Counted from the first letter of the stretch, positions 9,229 through 17,282 are shown. The stretch is DNA of 64,000 nucleotides from CBDDKU01 sp965230375 (GCA_965230375.1 CBDDKU010000016.1:62001-126000); one strand, 5' to 3'. Notes: generated from the letters alone by a model not told the origin. Program-made: numbers and translations.

Positions 9229-9791
9229 ATGAAAAAATCCATACTAATTGCAGCTGCTCTTATTGCATATACAATGGGCTATTCTCAAGAGAAAAACAAC
9301 TTCACTCTATAGGGGTGGGTACGGAGGAAGCTCCGCTATTTTCACCGGTGAAGGCCAGACCTATTTCACAGGCGAAGGAGCTGTTCGGATTGGTTCATTC
9401 CAATTCGGAGGATTTGGCTACGGAGGCGAAGCTGCCAACGCCAGAGATGCGGATGGAAACCGTTTTCGATGTCGGTTTCGGGCAAGGTGGATTCCTGTTG
9501 GGTTATGAATCGCCCCGTATGGGTATTCTGTCAGTCAATGCGGAAATGCGCTTCGGATTTGGGTCTTTTGAAGCCAATAGAGACCTAGGAGAAAACATCT
9601 ATGAAATATACCGCGACCAATTCACCCAGTTTACGCCAAGAATTGCCTTAGCCATTACACCGTTTAATATGATTCAAATCAGGCTGTATGGCGGGTATGC
9701 ATTTCACTCAGACGTGGACCTGGGAACACTCGACTTCGATCCCAACCGACCAGAATTTGGGCTCTCCTTGTATTGGGGATGGTTTGAGTAG
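9229..9791 (+). CDS. Small exported beta-rich protein, interrupted by two frameshifts
   Basis: It starts two bases after the regulator's stop codon with a signal peptide (MKKSILIAAALIAYTMGYSQ). One extra base at about 9295-9310 and one extra C at 9460-9461 break the frame; without them it codes for 186 residues. The mature part alternates glycine/aromatic-rich strands (FQFGGFGYGG, VNAEMRFGFGSFEA, LYGGYAFHSDVD) and ends in GLSLYWGWFE, as expected for a small outer-membrane barrel. No specific family recognised. Confidence 0.55.
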
Positions 9792-9843
9792 AATTAAGAA
9801 GTTTTCACTAGAAAAATAAGTACATCGAAGCCATTTAAAAACA

Positions 9844-9889
9844 AAAATCAGAGCTCAAAACGTCGCTTTCGCTCTGTTTTTCGCTCTGA
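9844..9889. repeat. 46-bp direct repeat, copy 1
   Basis: Identical to 10281-10326 except for one C/T difference. The two copies bracket the four-helix-bundle gene. The repeat carries 6-bp inverted ends (TCAGAG / CTCTGA). On the minus strand this copy starts 8 bases after that gene's stop codon and is followed by a T-rich stretch, so it could also act as its terminator. Confidence 0.9.
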
Positions 9890-9897
9890 ATCTAGTT

Positions 9898-10245
9898 CTA
9901 TTTCGATAAGTTCTTGATCATCGCAAACAGTATCCGCGATAACTCATCTGCATTATTCATTAGCTTCAGTAATTCTCCTTCCGAGATCACATCGTCATCA
10001 GAGAGAATATCGAGTACTGCAATACATTCAAAAAGTGAAGCTCTGGCAATCACAAAAAAGTTTCGCCTGTCTGCCTTCGAAAACTTACCGCTCCCTTCAG
10101 CTATATTCAGTGGGACGCTAAACGACGCTCTTCCTAGCTGATCGACTACATACTTATCCAGTTCTCGATTTAAAATGATCTGCTTACAATCAACATGAAA
10201 TTGCTTAGCTTTCTTGTAAACTTCGAGCTTTTGGAAATCAAACAT
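9898..10245 (-). CDS. Four-helix-bundle protein (S23 / 23S rRNA intervening-sequence family)
   Basis: A 115-residue all-helical protein with the family signature NIAEGSGKFSKADRRNFF followed by ARASLFECIAVLDIL (about residues 63-97). Relatives are encoded in 23S rRNA intervening sequences, as Avd in diversity-generating retroelements, and as dispersed orphan genes in Bacteroidota; the molecular role of orphans is unknown. It lies between two 46-bp direct repeats, 8 bases (3' side) and 35 bases (5' side) away. Upstream of the ATG is a GAGTGCGAGTGCGAGAGTGA-type short tandem repeat (10256-10275). No rRNA or reverse transcriptase gene is nearby. Confidence 0.85.
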   Translation of the reverse strand: MFDFQKLEVYKKAKQFHVDCKQIILNRELDKYVVDQLGRASFSVPLNIAEGSGKFSKADRRNFFVIARASLFECIAVLDILSDDDVISEGELLKLMNNADELSRILFAMIKNLSK

Positions 10246-10280
10246 GCTTTTCAGAGTGAGTGCGAGTGCGAGAGTGAAGT

Positions 10281-10326
10281 AAAATCAGAGCTCAAAACGT
10301 CGCTTTTGCTCTGTTTTTCGCTCTGA
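10281..10326. repeat. 46-bp direct repeat, copy 2, next to tRNA-Leu
   Basis: Second copy of the repeat at 9844-9889 (45 of 46 bases identical). Here the flanks extend the inverted ends to 10 bp (AAAATCAGAG / CTCTGATTTT). On the minus strand it begins 5 bases after the 3' end of tRNA-Leu, so it could terminate the tRNA transcript. Confidence 0.9.
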
Positions 10327-10331
10327 TTTTG

Positions 10332-10416
10332 TACCCGGAGCGGGAATCGAACCCGCACGGCCGCAATGGCCACAGGATTTTAAGTCCTGCGTGTCTACCA
10401 GTTCCACCATCCGGGC
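10332..10416 (-). tRNA. tRNA-Leu (anticodon TAA)
   Basis: An 85-base class II tRNA with a 7-bp acceptor stem (GCCCGGA/TCCGGGT, one G-U pair), TGGTAGACA D-loop, anticodon stem CAGGA/TCCTG with loop CTTAAAA, a long variable arm (GGCCATTGCGGCC region) and the T-arm GGGTTCGATTCCC. CCA is not encoded. A -7 promoter element TACATTTG lies at 10436-10429 on the minus strand. Confidence 0.95.
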
Positions 10417-10428
10417 GGAAAGGGTGGG

Positions 10429-10436
10429 CAAATGTA
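10429..10436 (-). promoter_or_regulatory. -7 promoter element of tRNA-Leu
   Basis: TACATTTG on the minus strand, exact TAnnTTTG match, ending 12 bases before the tRNA 5' end. No clear -33 TTG at the right distance. Confidence 0.45.
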
Positions 10437-10560
10437 ATACTTTCTTCTATTTCTTGCTGACTTATTGAGATGTTCTTGAAGTCAAAGTTCAGAAGGACTT
10501 TCCGCAGTTGTCAAGACTCAGTCAGTTTAAGGCATAGCTCAATACTCGACCTTGACGTGT

Positions 10561-10790
10561 TTACCGCGAAATGAATTTCAAGATGTTCCCAAGATGGTGA
10601 TGTTTGCAAGCAAAGCCAGCGCCTGATCCACAGGCGAGCATTTTCATGACCTAAATCCGCTCAAGCGCAACTAAAATGATTACCCCGAAATTAACTTCGG
10701 GGTGATCCCAAGTGGGGAGGCTTTCAAGAAAAGCCAACGCCTGCTGCTCAGGCGAGACTTTTTTCATGTCCTAAATCCGCTCAAGCGCAC
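10561..10790 (+). repeat. Tandem pair of about 110-bp imperfect repeats with conserved hairpins
   Basis: Unit A (10561-10670) and unit B (10680-10790) align along their whole length with substitutions and a few small gaps. Each has, in order, a first hairpin (strong in B: ACCCCGAA/TTCGGGGT at 10682-10703; weak in A), a second (B: GGCTTT/AAAGCC at 10719-10735; A: TTTGC/GCAAA at 10603-10614) and a third, perfect CGCCTG/CAGGCG stem with different loops (A 10620-10636; B 10738-10754), followed by a T-run, a CATG and a shared 20-base tail ending in GCGCA. The stem-then-T-run order suggests plus-strand transcripts. No protein is encoded. It fills most of the 429-base gap between the two tRNA genes. 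Confidence 0.7.
10738..10764 (+). terminator. Terminator-like hairpin of repeat unit B
   Basis: 6-bp stem CGCCTG/CAGGCG with a 5-base loop, then GAC and six Ts (10759-10764). Confidence 0.5.
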
Positions 10791-10816
10791 TTGGCGGATT
10801 TAGGACATGAAAAAAG
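10758..10816. repeat. Perfect 23-bp inverted repeat
   Basis: Arms 10758-10780 and 10794-10816 are perfect reverse complements around a 13-base centre. The left arm is the 3' tail of repeat unit B; the right arm is an inverted copy of that tail and overlaps the T-run of the tRNA-Gly terminator. Confidence 0.9.
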
Positions 10817-10841
10817 CCATCGATAATCATCGATGGCTTTT
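10810..10841 (-). terminator. Rho-independent terminator of tRNA-Gly
   Basis: On the minus strand a 13-bp stem (AAAAGCCATCGAT / ATCGATGGCTTTT, 4-base loop) ends in a run of six Ts, starting just downstream of the tRNA 3' end. Confidence 0.8.
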
Positions 10842-10845
10842 CTTG

Positions 10846-10918
10846 AGCGGGAGACGGGATTCGAACCCGCGACCCCAACCTTGGCAAGGTTGTGCTCTAC
10901 CAGCTGAGCTACTCTCGC
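10846..10918 (-). tRNA. tRNA-Gly (anticodon GCC)
   Basis: A 73-base tRNA: D-arm AGCTCAGCTGGTAGAGC, anticodon stem CAACC/GGTTG with loop TTGCCAA, T-arm GCGGGTTCGAATCCCGT, discriminator T. The acceptor stem GCGAGAG/CTCCCGC has one A-C mismatch at position 4-69, where a G would be expected. CCA is not encoded. Confidence 0.95.
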
Positions 10919-10929
10919 AATAGGGTTGG

Positions 10930-10958
10930 CAAAATTAAGTATAAAATTGAATCTGCAA
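10930..10958 (-). promoter_or_regulatory. Promoter of tRNA-Gly
   Basis: Minus strand TTG (10958-10956), 18-base spacer, TAATTTTG (10937-10930); an exact match to the Bacteroidota consensus, about 12 bases before the tRNA 5' end. Confidence 0.65.
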
Positions 10959-10967
10959 AGCAGAATT

Positions 10968-13607
10968 TTAGTTGCCTGAAATCTTTTTAATCTCATTCAA
11001 CTTCATCAAGGCTTCCACAGGAGTAAGAGAATTGATATCAATATTGGTAATCTCATCTCTAATCTGCTCAAGTATAGGATCATCGAGTTGGAAAAAGCTC
11101 AACTGCATATCGGAATCGAGTTCTGATTTAGTTGATTGAGAACTTTTCTTTGGCCTATCCAAGACATCACCTGAATGCGACTTTTCAAGCCTTTTCATAA
11201 TCTCTTGTGCACGGCCCACCACAATCGGTGGCATCCCTGCGAGCTGAGCAACGTGAATACCAAAGCTATGCTCGCTCCCACCCTTCTTCAGCTTCCGTAA
11301 GAAGATGATTTTATCCTGAAACTCTTTGACGCTGACATTAAAATTTTGGATACGCTCAAAGCGAGACTCCATTTCATTCAATTCGTGATAGTGGGTAGCA
11401 AAAAGTGTTTTGGCCTTATTTTTCCTTTGCTCGTGGATGTATTCAGTAATGGCCCAAGCGATTGAAATTCCATCGTAAGTACTTGTACCACGTCCAATTT
11501 CATCGAGCAACACCAAGCTTCGGTCTGAGAGATTGTTCAGAATGCTCGCCGTTTCATTCATCTCCACCATAAAGGTTGATTCACCAGATGAAATATTATC
11601 GCTGGCACCGACGCGGGTAAATACCTTGTCAACGACTCCAATTCTAGCCTCAGATGCAGGCACAAAACACCCCATCTGAGCGAGTATCACAATCAAGGCA
11701 GTCTGTCGCAAAAGCGCGGACTTACCCGCCATATTCGGACCGGTAATCATCATTATTTGCTGGGTGGAATCGTCCAAATAGACATCGTTTGCCACATACG
11801 TTTCTCCTATTGGCAATTGATGCTCAATAACTGGGTGACGACCGTCTTTAATATCGAGTATTTTAGAATCATCGATCACCGGGCGAATGTAATTCATCTC
11901 CTCAGCAAGACGTGCAAATGAAAGGAGGCAATCGAGTTGAGCAACTCGGCGAGCATTTATCTGAATCGGCTCTACATAAGATCCTAAACTCGAAACCAGA
12001 TCTTGGTAAATCTCAGTTTCGAGGGTAAGAATTCGATCTTCTGCCCCAAGAATCTTTTGTTCGTAAACCTTCAGTTCTTCGGTTATATATCGCTCCGCAC
12101 TCACAAGTGTTTGCTTTCTAACCCAATCTTCCGGCACCTTGTCCTTATGTGTATTTCGGACTTCGAGGTAGTAGCCAAACACGTTATTGTAGGCAATCTT
12201 CAATGTTGAAATTCCCGTGCGTTCAATCTCGCGTTGTTGTATCTCCAACAGACTAGATTTTCCATCTGCTTTTATTGAGCGAAGATCATCTAGCTCTTCG
12301 TTGACGCCTTTGCTGATAACTCCCCCTTTGTTGAGCTGTACTGGAGCTTCATCATCGATCTCACGACCTATGCGATCGATCACTTTCTTGCAAGGATTCA
12401 ATTGTTCAGCAATCCCTTCCAGAGTAGTGTTTCCAGAATTAGACAAAATTTCCTGGATAGGTACAATAGCTTTCAACGCTCTAGCAAGCTGGAGTAGCTC
12501 TCTGGGGTTGATCCGCCCTACAGAAACTTTCGAGATCAATCGCTCCACATCTCCAATTTGCTCGATGTGCCCACCTACCTGATCGGCAACATCACTTTTG
12601 TCGAGAAAGTAAGATACGGCATCGTGTCTTCGAGAAATCTGGTCGCGATCTTTTAGGGGAAGAAGCATCCACCGCTTTAGTAGCCTGCTCCCCATTGGTG
12701 ATATAGTACGGTCTATAATCTGTAGTAGAGATGTAGCTCCATCACCTTGAGCACTCACCAACTCGAGATTGCGAATCGTAAAGCGGTCGAGCCACACGTA
12801 GCGATCTTCTTCAATTCTGCGAAGATTGCTGATGTGATCTAGCTTCTCGTGATGCGTATCGCTTAGGTATTGCAATACAGCACCAGCTGCGATTACCCCG
12901 AGATTCATTTTCTCAACACCAAATCCTTTAAGCGATTTCGTCTTGAATTGGCCTAGGAGTTTCTCACGGGCGAAGTCTTCGGTAAACACCCAATCATCAA
13001 GGCGGAATGTGTGAAATTTCCCGCCAAAAGCATCTTGAAAATGGTTTTCGAAATGCCTTTGAAAAAGGACTTCGCTCGGGTGAAAGCTTTGAAGCAGCTT
13101 ATCGATATAAGGAAGACTACCTTCAGCCACCAGGTATTCGCCAGTAGAAATATCTAACAAAGAAAGACCCGCACGCTTATCACCGAAATGAACGGCAGCT
13201 AGAAAATTATTCTTCTTATGATCGAGTACTTGATCGTTGTAAGCCACACCTGGAGTCACCAATTCTGTGACACCTCTCTTGACAATACTCTTTGTCATTT
13301 TAGGGTCTTCCAACTGATCGCAAATGGCAACACGATAACCAGCTCGAACTAATTTGGGCAAGTAAACATCGATGGAATGATGTGGAAAGCCCGCCAATTC
13401 GACATGCGACGCAGCACCGTTCTTTCTTTTGGAAAGTACTATTCCCAATACCTGCGCTGCCTTAACAGCATCTTCGCCAAACGTTTCATAGAAATCTCCA
13501 ACACGAAACAATAAAAGTGCATCAGGGTACTTCGCCTTAATGCCATAATACTGAGTCATCAGCGGAGTTTCCTTCGCTGCTTTCTTCTTTTTCGTTTTTG
13601 CCTGCAA
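10968..13607 (-). CDS. mutS: DNA mismatch repair protein MutS
   Basis: An 879-residue MutS1. The mismatch-reading Phe-x-Glu motif is in VGDFYETFGEDA (Phe39, Glu41). The central clamp and lever domains follow, then the ATPase with Walker A GPNMAGKSALLRQ (about 623-631), the ABC signature region SSGESTFMVEM and Walker B LVLLDEIGRGTSTYDG (about 694). It recognises mispairs and recruits MutL. Length and domain order are normal. It is divergent from the SpoU methyltransferase gene with an 82-base gap. Confidence 0.97.
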   Translation of the reverse strand: MQAKTKKKKAAKETPLMTQYYGIKAKYPDALLLFRVGDFYETFGEDAVKAAQVLGIVLSKRKNGAASHVELAGFPHHSIDVYLPKLVRAGYRVAICDQLEDPKMTKSIVKRGVTELVTPGVAYNDQVLDHKKNNFLAAVHFGDKRAGLSLLDISTGEYLVAEGSLPYIDKLLQSFHPSEVLFQRHFENHFQDAFGGKFHTFRLDDWVFTEDFAREKLLGQFKTKSLKGFGVEKMNLGVIAAGAVLQYLSDTHHEKLDHISNLRRIEEDRYVWLDRFTIRNLELVSAQGDGATSLLQIIDRTISPMGSRLLKRWMLLPLKDRDQISRRHDAVSYFLDKSDVADQVGGHIEQIGDVERLISKVSVGRINPRELLQLARALKAIVPIQEILSNSGNTTLEGIAEQLNPCKKVIDRIGREIDDEAPVQLNKGGVISKGVNEELDDLRSIKADGKSSLLEIQQREIERTGISTLKIAYNNVFGYYLEVRNTHKDKVPEDWVRKQTLVSAERYITEELKVYEQKILGAEDRILTLETEIYQDLVSSLGSYVEPIQINARRVAQLDCLLSFARLAEEMNYIRPVIDDSKILDIKDGRHPVIEHQLPIGETYVANDVYLDDSTQQIMMITGPNMAGKSALLRQTALIVILAQMGCFVPASEARIGVVDKVFTRVGASDNISSGESTFMVEMNETASILNNLSDRSLVLLDEIGRGTSTYDGISIAWAITEYIHEQRKNKAKTLFATHYHELNEMESRFERIQNFNVSVKEFQDKIIFLRKLKKGGSEHSFGIHVAQLAGMPPIVVGRAQEIMKRLEKSHSGDVLDRPKKSSQSTKSELDSDMQLSFFQLDDPILEQIRDEITNIDINSLTPVEALMKLNEIKKISGN

Positions 13608-13646
13608 GAATTAAATAGATTGTTCCTCACACGAATTTACCATACT

Positions 13647-13654
13647 TATCTTTG
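13647..13654 (+). promoter_or_regulatory. -7 promoter element for the SpoU methyltransferase gene
   Basis: TATCTTTG, exact TAnnTTTG, 35 bases before the start codon. A TTG lies 24 bases upstream, one base beyond the usual spacing. Confidence 0.4.
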
Positions 13655-13689
13655 GTGAGAAATTTGAAACTCCGGACTTTTCAATTCTT

Positions 13690-14241
13690 ATGAACATCAA
13701 AACAGCTAACGACGATTTAGGCAGACTCGATGAGAGCTCCTACAAAAGCGCTGAAAAGATGCCTGTTTACGTCATACTAGACAATGTGCGAAGCGCGCAA
13801 AACATAGGTAGCTTTTTTAGAACGATGGATGCATTTCGATGTGCGAAGCTTTTGATTTGTGGCATTTGTGCAAAGCCCCCTCACAGAGAGATCAACAAAA
13901 CCGCCTTAGGGGCGACGGAGACTGTAGATTGGGAATATTTTGAACATACTAAAGATGCTGTTCTATCACTCAAAGAAGAAGGTGTAAAAGTCTATGCGGT
14001 TGAACAAGCTACTAACTCTATTTCGCTGGATGAATGGGAGTCTGAGCAAAGTGATAAAGTTGGGGTAGTCTTTGGAAATGAAGTGATGGGGGTTAGTCAA
14101 GATGTCATTGATCTTTGCGATGGATGCATAGAAATACCACAGTTTGGAACGAAACACTCCCTTAATATTGCCGTATGCGGAGGAATTACATTGTGGCACC
14201 TCGGGTCGAGTTTTAGATCTAAAATGAGTCCCGAGCGTTGA
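13690..14241 (+). CDS. SpoU/TrmH-family RNA 2'-O-methyltransferase
   Basis: A 183-residue SPOUT methyltransferase with all three family motifs: NVRSAQNIGSFFRT (32-45), VGVVFGNEVMGVSQ (about 123-136) and IPQFGTKHSLNIAVCGG (about 148-164). These form the trefoil-knotted S-adenosylmethionine site. It probably methylates a ribose in tRNA or rRNA; short forms lacking an L7Ae-like N-terminal domain resemble TrmH/TrmL, but the target cannot be told by eye. Confidence 0.9.
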   Translation: MNIKTANDDLGRLDESSYKSAEKMPVYVILDNVRSAQNIGSFFRTMDAFRCAKLLICGICAKPPHREINKTALGATETVDWEYFEHTKDAVLSLKEEGVKVYAVEQATNSISLDEWESEQSDKVGVVFGNEVMGVSQDVIDLCDGCIEIPQFGTKHSLNIAVCGGITLWHLGSSFRSKMSPER

Positions 14242-14286
14242 AATTTGTATCTTTCGACGGTTGTTGAAGACAGGTAACCAAAACCT

Positions 14287-15252
14287 ATGAAGTACGGAAA
14301 CTTATTCATTTTCATATTCTTGCTCAGCACAGCGACGGCATTTGGGCAAATAGGCTACCAAAATTCTTTTTGGAAAAACCAGCGCCATACCGTTGGTTTT
14401 GGTATTGGTGTTACAAACTTCCTTGGCGAGCTCGGAGGTCGTGACCAGGTAGGTTCTGATTTCATCTATGACATGGAGTGGAAGCAAACCAAACCGTCCC
14501 TTCTCGTGAACTACAGGTATCAGTTAGGACAGCGCTTTTACACAAGAGCTCAGTTTACTTTTGGGTTTATTGGAGGCGACGATGCTCTGACTGAAGAGCG
14601 GTTCCGTCGGAACAGAAACCTTCATTTTAAATCGACGATTTACGAGTTCAGCGCATACCTCATCTTCGACATTGTGAATTTCACAAATAACAGCCGATAC
14701 GACCGCGTCAACAGTGCTGAAAAACGGGGGTCTAGCATCTACGCCATTGCTGGTATCGGTGCTGTTCGCTTCAATCCGAAAGGAAATTATGAAGGGACTT
14801 GGTACGAGCTAAGAGACTTTGGGACTGAAGGACAGGGTCAATTTAATGAAGGAGATGTTTATTCCTTGTGGTCGTTTGTCCTTCCATTTGGACTTGGATA
14901 CCGCTACCAGCTCAACAGAACATGGACTGTAGGTTGCGAGCTGATGCACCGTATAACTTTCACGGATTATATGGACGATGTGAGCACAGTGTACTATGAC
15001 AACGAGCTCATCAGCCAAACGAACGGAGAGTTGGCCGCTTATTTTGCTGACCCAAGCCTTGGATACTATGTAGATGACAACGGGAATGAAATTCCGCTCA
15101 ATTCAACAGAAACAGGTTACCAACGCGGTGATCCGGAGGATAATGATGCGTATTTCACTTTCACAATAAACGCTTACTACAAGCTTCCCCAGAAAAGAAG
15201 AAGGGGTCGTGGTAGAACGATAAAACGTCGTCAGCGTAGAGTTCTCTTCTAA
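14287..15252 (+). CDS. DUF6089-family outer-membrane beta-barrel protein
   Basis: A 321-residue exported protein with signal peptide MKYGNLFIFIFLLSTATAFGQ. The start of the mature chain (VGFGIGVTNFLGELGG) and regular amphipathic strands such as LLVNYRYQLGQRFYTRAQFTFGF and GLGYRYQLNRTWTVGCEL fit the DUF6089 porin-like family of Bacteroidota. The last 20 residues are strongly basic (arginine-rich, ending RRVLF), which is odd for a barrel end and may face the periplasm. It follows the methyltransferase by 45 bases. Function of the family is unknown. Confidence 0.8.
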   Translation: MKYGNLFIFIFLLSTATAFGQIGYQNSFWKNQRHTVGFGIGVTNFLGELGGRDQVGSDFIYDMEWKQTKPSLLVNYRYQLGQRFYTRAQFTFGFIGGDDALTEERFRRNRNLHFKSTIYEFSAYLIFDIVNFTNNSRYDRVNSAEKRGSSIYAIAGIGAVRFNPKGNYEGTWYELRDFGTEGQGQFNEGDVYSLWSFVLPFGLGYRYQLNRTWTVGCELMHRITFTDYMDDVSTVYYDNELISQTNGELAAYFADPSLGYYVDDNGNEIPLNSTETGYQRGDPEDNDAYFTFTINAYYKLPQKRRRGRGRTIKRRQRRVLF

Positions 15253-15514
15253 ATCTTACCACCTTAAATAACAGTCCGAAATCGCTTCAGTGCTATCACT
15301 TTTGGCTTTCTACTTCGTGGAGTGTGAAACCTAATACCCAAGTTGGTTACCCACACTTCCATCCCTTTTTCAAGAAACTCTGATCAGGCATTGATATAGC
15401 TGTTTCCTTTCCATTTCTTATCACTTCGCCAAAACCAAAACTGGACAACAAAGAAGCTGCTGGGCAGTGAGTTCTTAACTTATCAAGCCCCTTCATTGCG
15501 CCAAACTTTGGCGC
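15253..15514. other. Intergenic region without a recognisable gene
   Basis: No supported coding sequence. The only structure seen is a 7-bp hairpin GCGCCAA/TTGGCGC at 15498-15514. It separates convergent genes; the minus-strand terminator follows at 15515. Confidence 0.6.
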
Positions 15515-15552
15515 ATAAAAAAAGTCCCCCGAGTACAATCGGAGGACTTTTA
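15515..15552 (-). terminator. Rho-independent terminator of the TPR lipoprotein gene
   Basis: On the minus strand AGTCCTCCGA / TCGGGGGACT (10 bp with one U-G pair, 6-base loop) followed by seven Ts, about 24 bases after the stop codon. Confidence 0.8.
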
Positions 15553-15575
15553 GACAACCTAAACGAGTTGAAGTC

Positions 15576-17282
15576 TTATTTGATTTGATCTTGGAAGTTT
15601 CTAAACTCAAGATCTTTAGCTGCTTTTTCTTTCAATGAAGCATCGAGAGCGTAAGCGCTTTTCAAGCTGTTTGATACCATGTTAGCATCGTTGTTTCTCG
15701 CACCGATAATCGCCTTAAGGTATAGACCCATAGCCGTATCTTTTTCTGGAGAGTCAGCAAGCGTTTTCTTCGCTCCATCATTATCTCCTGACAATACTTG
15801 AGCTAGAGCCTTGTTGAAAGTACTCTCGCCTGCCATGTTTTTGATAGCTGAGCTGTAGTTACCATTCTGAATATCGATGATACCCATGTTGTAGTTCACT
15901 TCATCTCCGGCACCAGCAGCGCTTTCGTAAAGATCCATAGCTTTCGAACGGTCACCATTCAATCTTGCGATGATACCCATGTTGTTGTTAGAAACTGGGT
16001 TTTCATTCATGTTGTTAGCTTTCTCGAACATCGAACTAGCTTGAGACAATTCATTCTTCATCAAGTGAATAACACCCATGTTGTTGAATGCTCTGTAATC
16101 TTCAGGGTAAACCTGCGAAGCTTTCTGATAGAATGAGTACTGCTCGTTCATATCGCTTGTCAAAGTCGCTGCATAAAGCATTTCTTCGAGTGTAAGCGTA
16201 TCAGCGTTTGCAGATCGCGCTAAAGCGACAATCTCGTCATCAGATCGCCCCATGATATCGTAGTTCACCGTGATTTGAGAACGACGTAGTTCAGGAAGAA
16301 TCTCCTTGGCAATCTCTGTGTAAGTTGCAGCCAGGTTTCTGATCTCTTCTTCTCTTTTAGTAACATCAGAGTACATCTCAAGAATTCGAAGAATCAATTC
16401 TTTGTCTTCGATATCAGAAGCTTGCATTTTTTCTTTGAATCCAGCCCAGTCTTCACCTTTAGGAATCAAGTTAAAGAATGCGTCAGCATCGTACTCCATC
16501 TTGTTGCGCTTCATGATGTTTGAAACAGCTTTCTTGGCACTTTCAGCACGCTCATCAGCCAAGTTTTCGTTGATCGAAATCTCACCTTCAGGAGAAGCAT
16601 AAGCTTCGATAGAAGAACCTTTGAACATGTAATCTTCGTTGCTAGCGTACTCATCGATCATAGCCTTCAACTCTTTCATATCATCATCACGTAGTTCAGA
16701 TGAACGAACCACTGATGAGTTTACCAGGTAGTTGATCACAGCATATGCTTCGTGAGAAGTAACCCGTTGGAATTCGTCTTTTGCAACAATTGGCATGTCA
16801 TCGCTCATCATGAGATAAGGAGTTGTAATAACTCCATCCGCCAATTTGAATGGCTCGAATGCCTTCTCCTTGTTACCTTGCTTACCAAGAATATTGATTA
16901 TCAATTCTGATTTTTCCATGGCTGGCGTGTAGGCAACTTTATCGCTGTACGATACGTTTTTACCAGCTTCAAATGGAATTACTGTGGCATTGCCAGCAGC
17001 ATCTTCTCCTTGAAATGCTACCATTTCATAAGGAGTAGAACCACCTTCATATGTCAATGTAGGAGTAACTTCAATCATGGCTTTCTTTCCAAAGTATTTT
17101 GGAGGGAAAGTTCCACTGATGTTGACTGCTACACTATCGCCTCTAACGATAAGTGGATTCGGATCCAACTTATAATTGACGTTCTCGGCATTTTTTGCCA
17201 TTTTCCCGATTCCTCCACAGGCGGCCACTAAAACACCTGCAAGTGCCATCAAGACTAATGCTTTCAGATTTGAGAGCTTCAT
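15576..17282 (-). CDS. Lipoprotein with OmpA-like segment and TPR repeats
   Basis: The start was set at 17282 because MKLSNLKALVLMALAGVLVAACGG is a clean lipoprotein signal with a lipobox cysteine; longer starts add an unlikely leader. The 568-residue chain has a beta-rich N-terminal half, an OmpA-like stretch (SIEAYASPEGE...NENLADERAESAKKAV, about residues 220-260) and four to five TPR-like units near the C-terminus (YRAFNNMGVIHLMKNELSQA; SNNNMGIIARLNGDRSKA; NYNMGIIDIQNGNYSSA). Probably outer-membrane anchored, facing the periplasm and possibly touching peptidoglycan. The last part is inference. Confidence 0.8.
   Translation of the reverse strand: MKLSNLKALVLMALAGVLVAACGGIGKMAKNAENVNYKLDPNPLIVRGDSVAVNISGTFPPKYFGKKAMIEVTPTLTYEGGSTPYEMVAFQGEDAAGNATVIPFEAGKNVSYSDKVAYTPAMEKSELIINILGKQGNKEKAFEPFKLADGVITTPYLMMSDDMPIVAKDEFQRVTSHEAYAVINYLVNSSVVRSSELRDDDMKELKAMIDEYASNEDYMFKGSSIEAYASPEGEISINENLADERAESAKKAVSNIMKRNKMEYDADAFFNLIPKGEDWAGFKEKMQASDIEDKELILRILEMYSDVTKREEEIRNLAATYTEIAKEILPELRRSQITVNYDIMGRSDDEIVALARSANADTLTLEEMLYAATLTSDMNEQYSFYQKASQVYPEDYRAFNNMGVIHLMKNELSQASSMFEKANNMNENPVSNNNMGIIARLNGDRSKAMDLYESAAGAGDEVNYNMGIIDIQNGNYSSAIKNMAGESTFNKALAQVLSGDNDGAKKTLADSPEKDTAMGLYLKAIIGARNNDANMVSNSLKSAYALDASLKEKAAKDLEFRNFQDQIK

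Noticed and set aside
9898..10245. rRNA intervening sequence or retroelement around the four-helix-bundle gene
   Set aside because: No rRNA, reverse transcriptase or variable repeat is present in the window.
10561..10790. Possible CRISPR array
   Set aside because: Only two long, diverged units directly next to each other; no short identical repeats with unique spacers and no cas genes.
10332..10918. Genomic island at the tRNA pair
   Set aside because: No integrase, recombinase or duplicated tRNA end was seen, and mutS follows directly.
10781..10996. 71-codon minus-strand frame over tRNA-Gly
   Set aside because: It runs through the tRNA, its terminator and the end of mutS.
15347..15610. 87-codon minus-strand frame
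   Set aside because: It overlaps the terminator and 3' end of the TPR lipoprotein gene and has no recognisable features.
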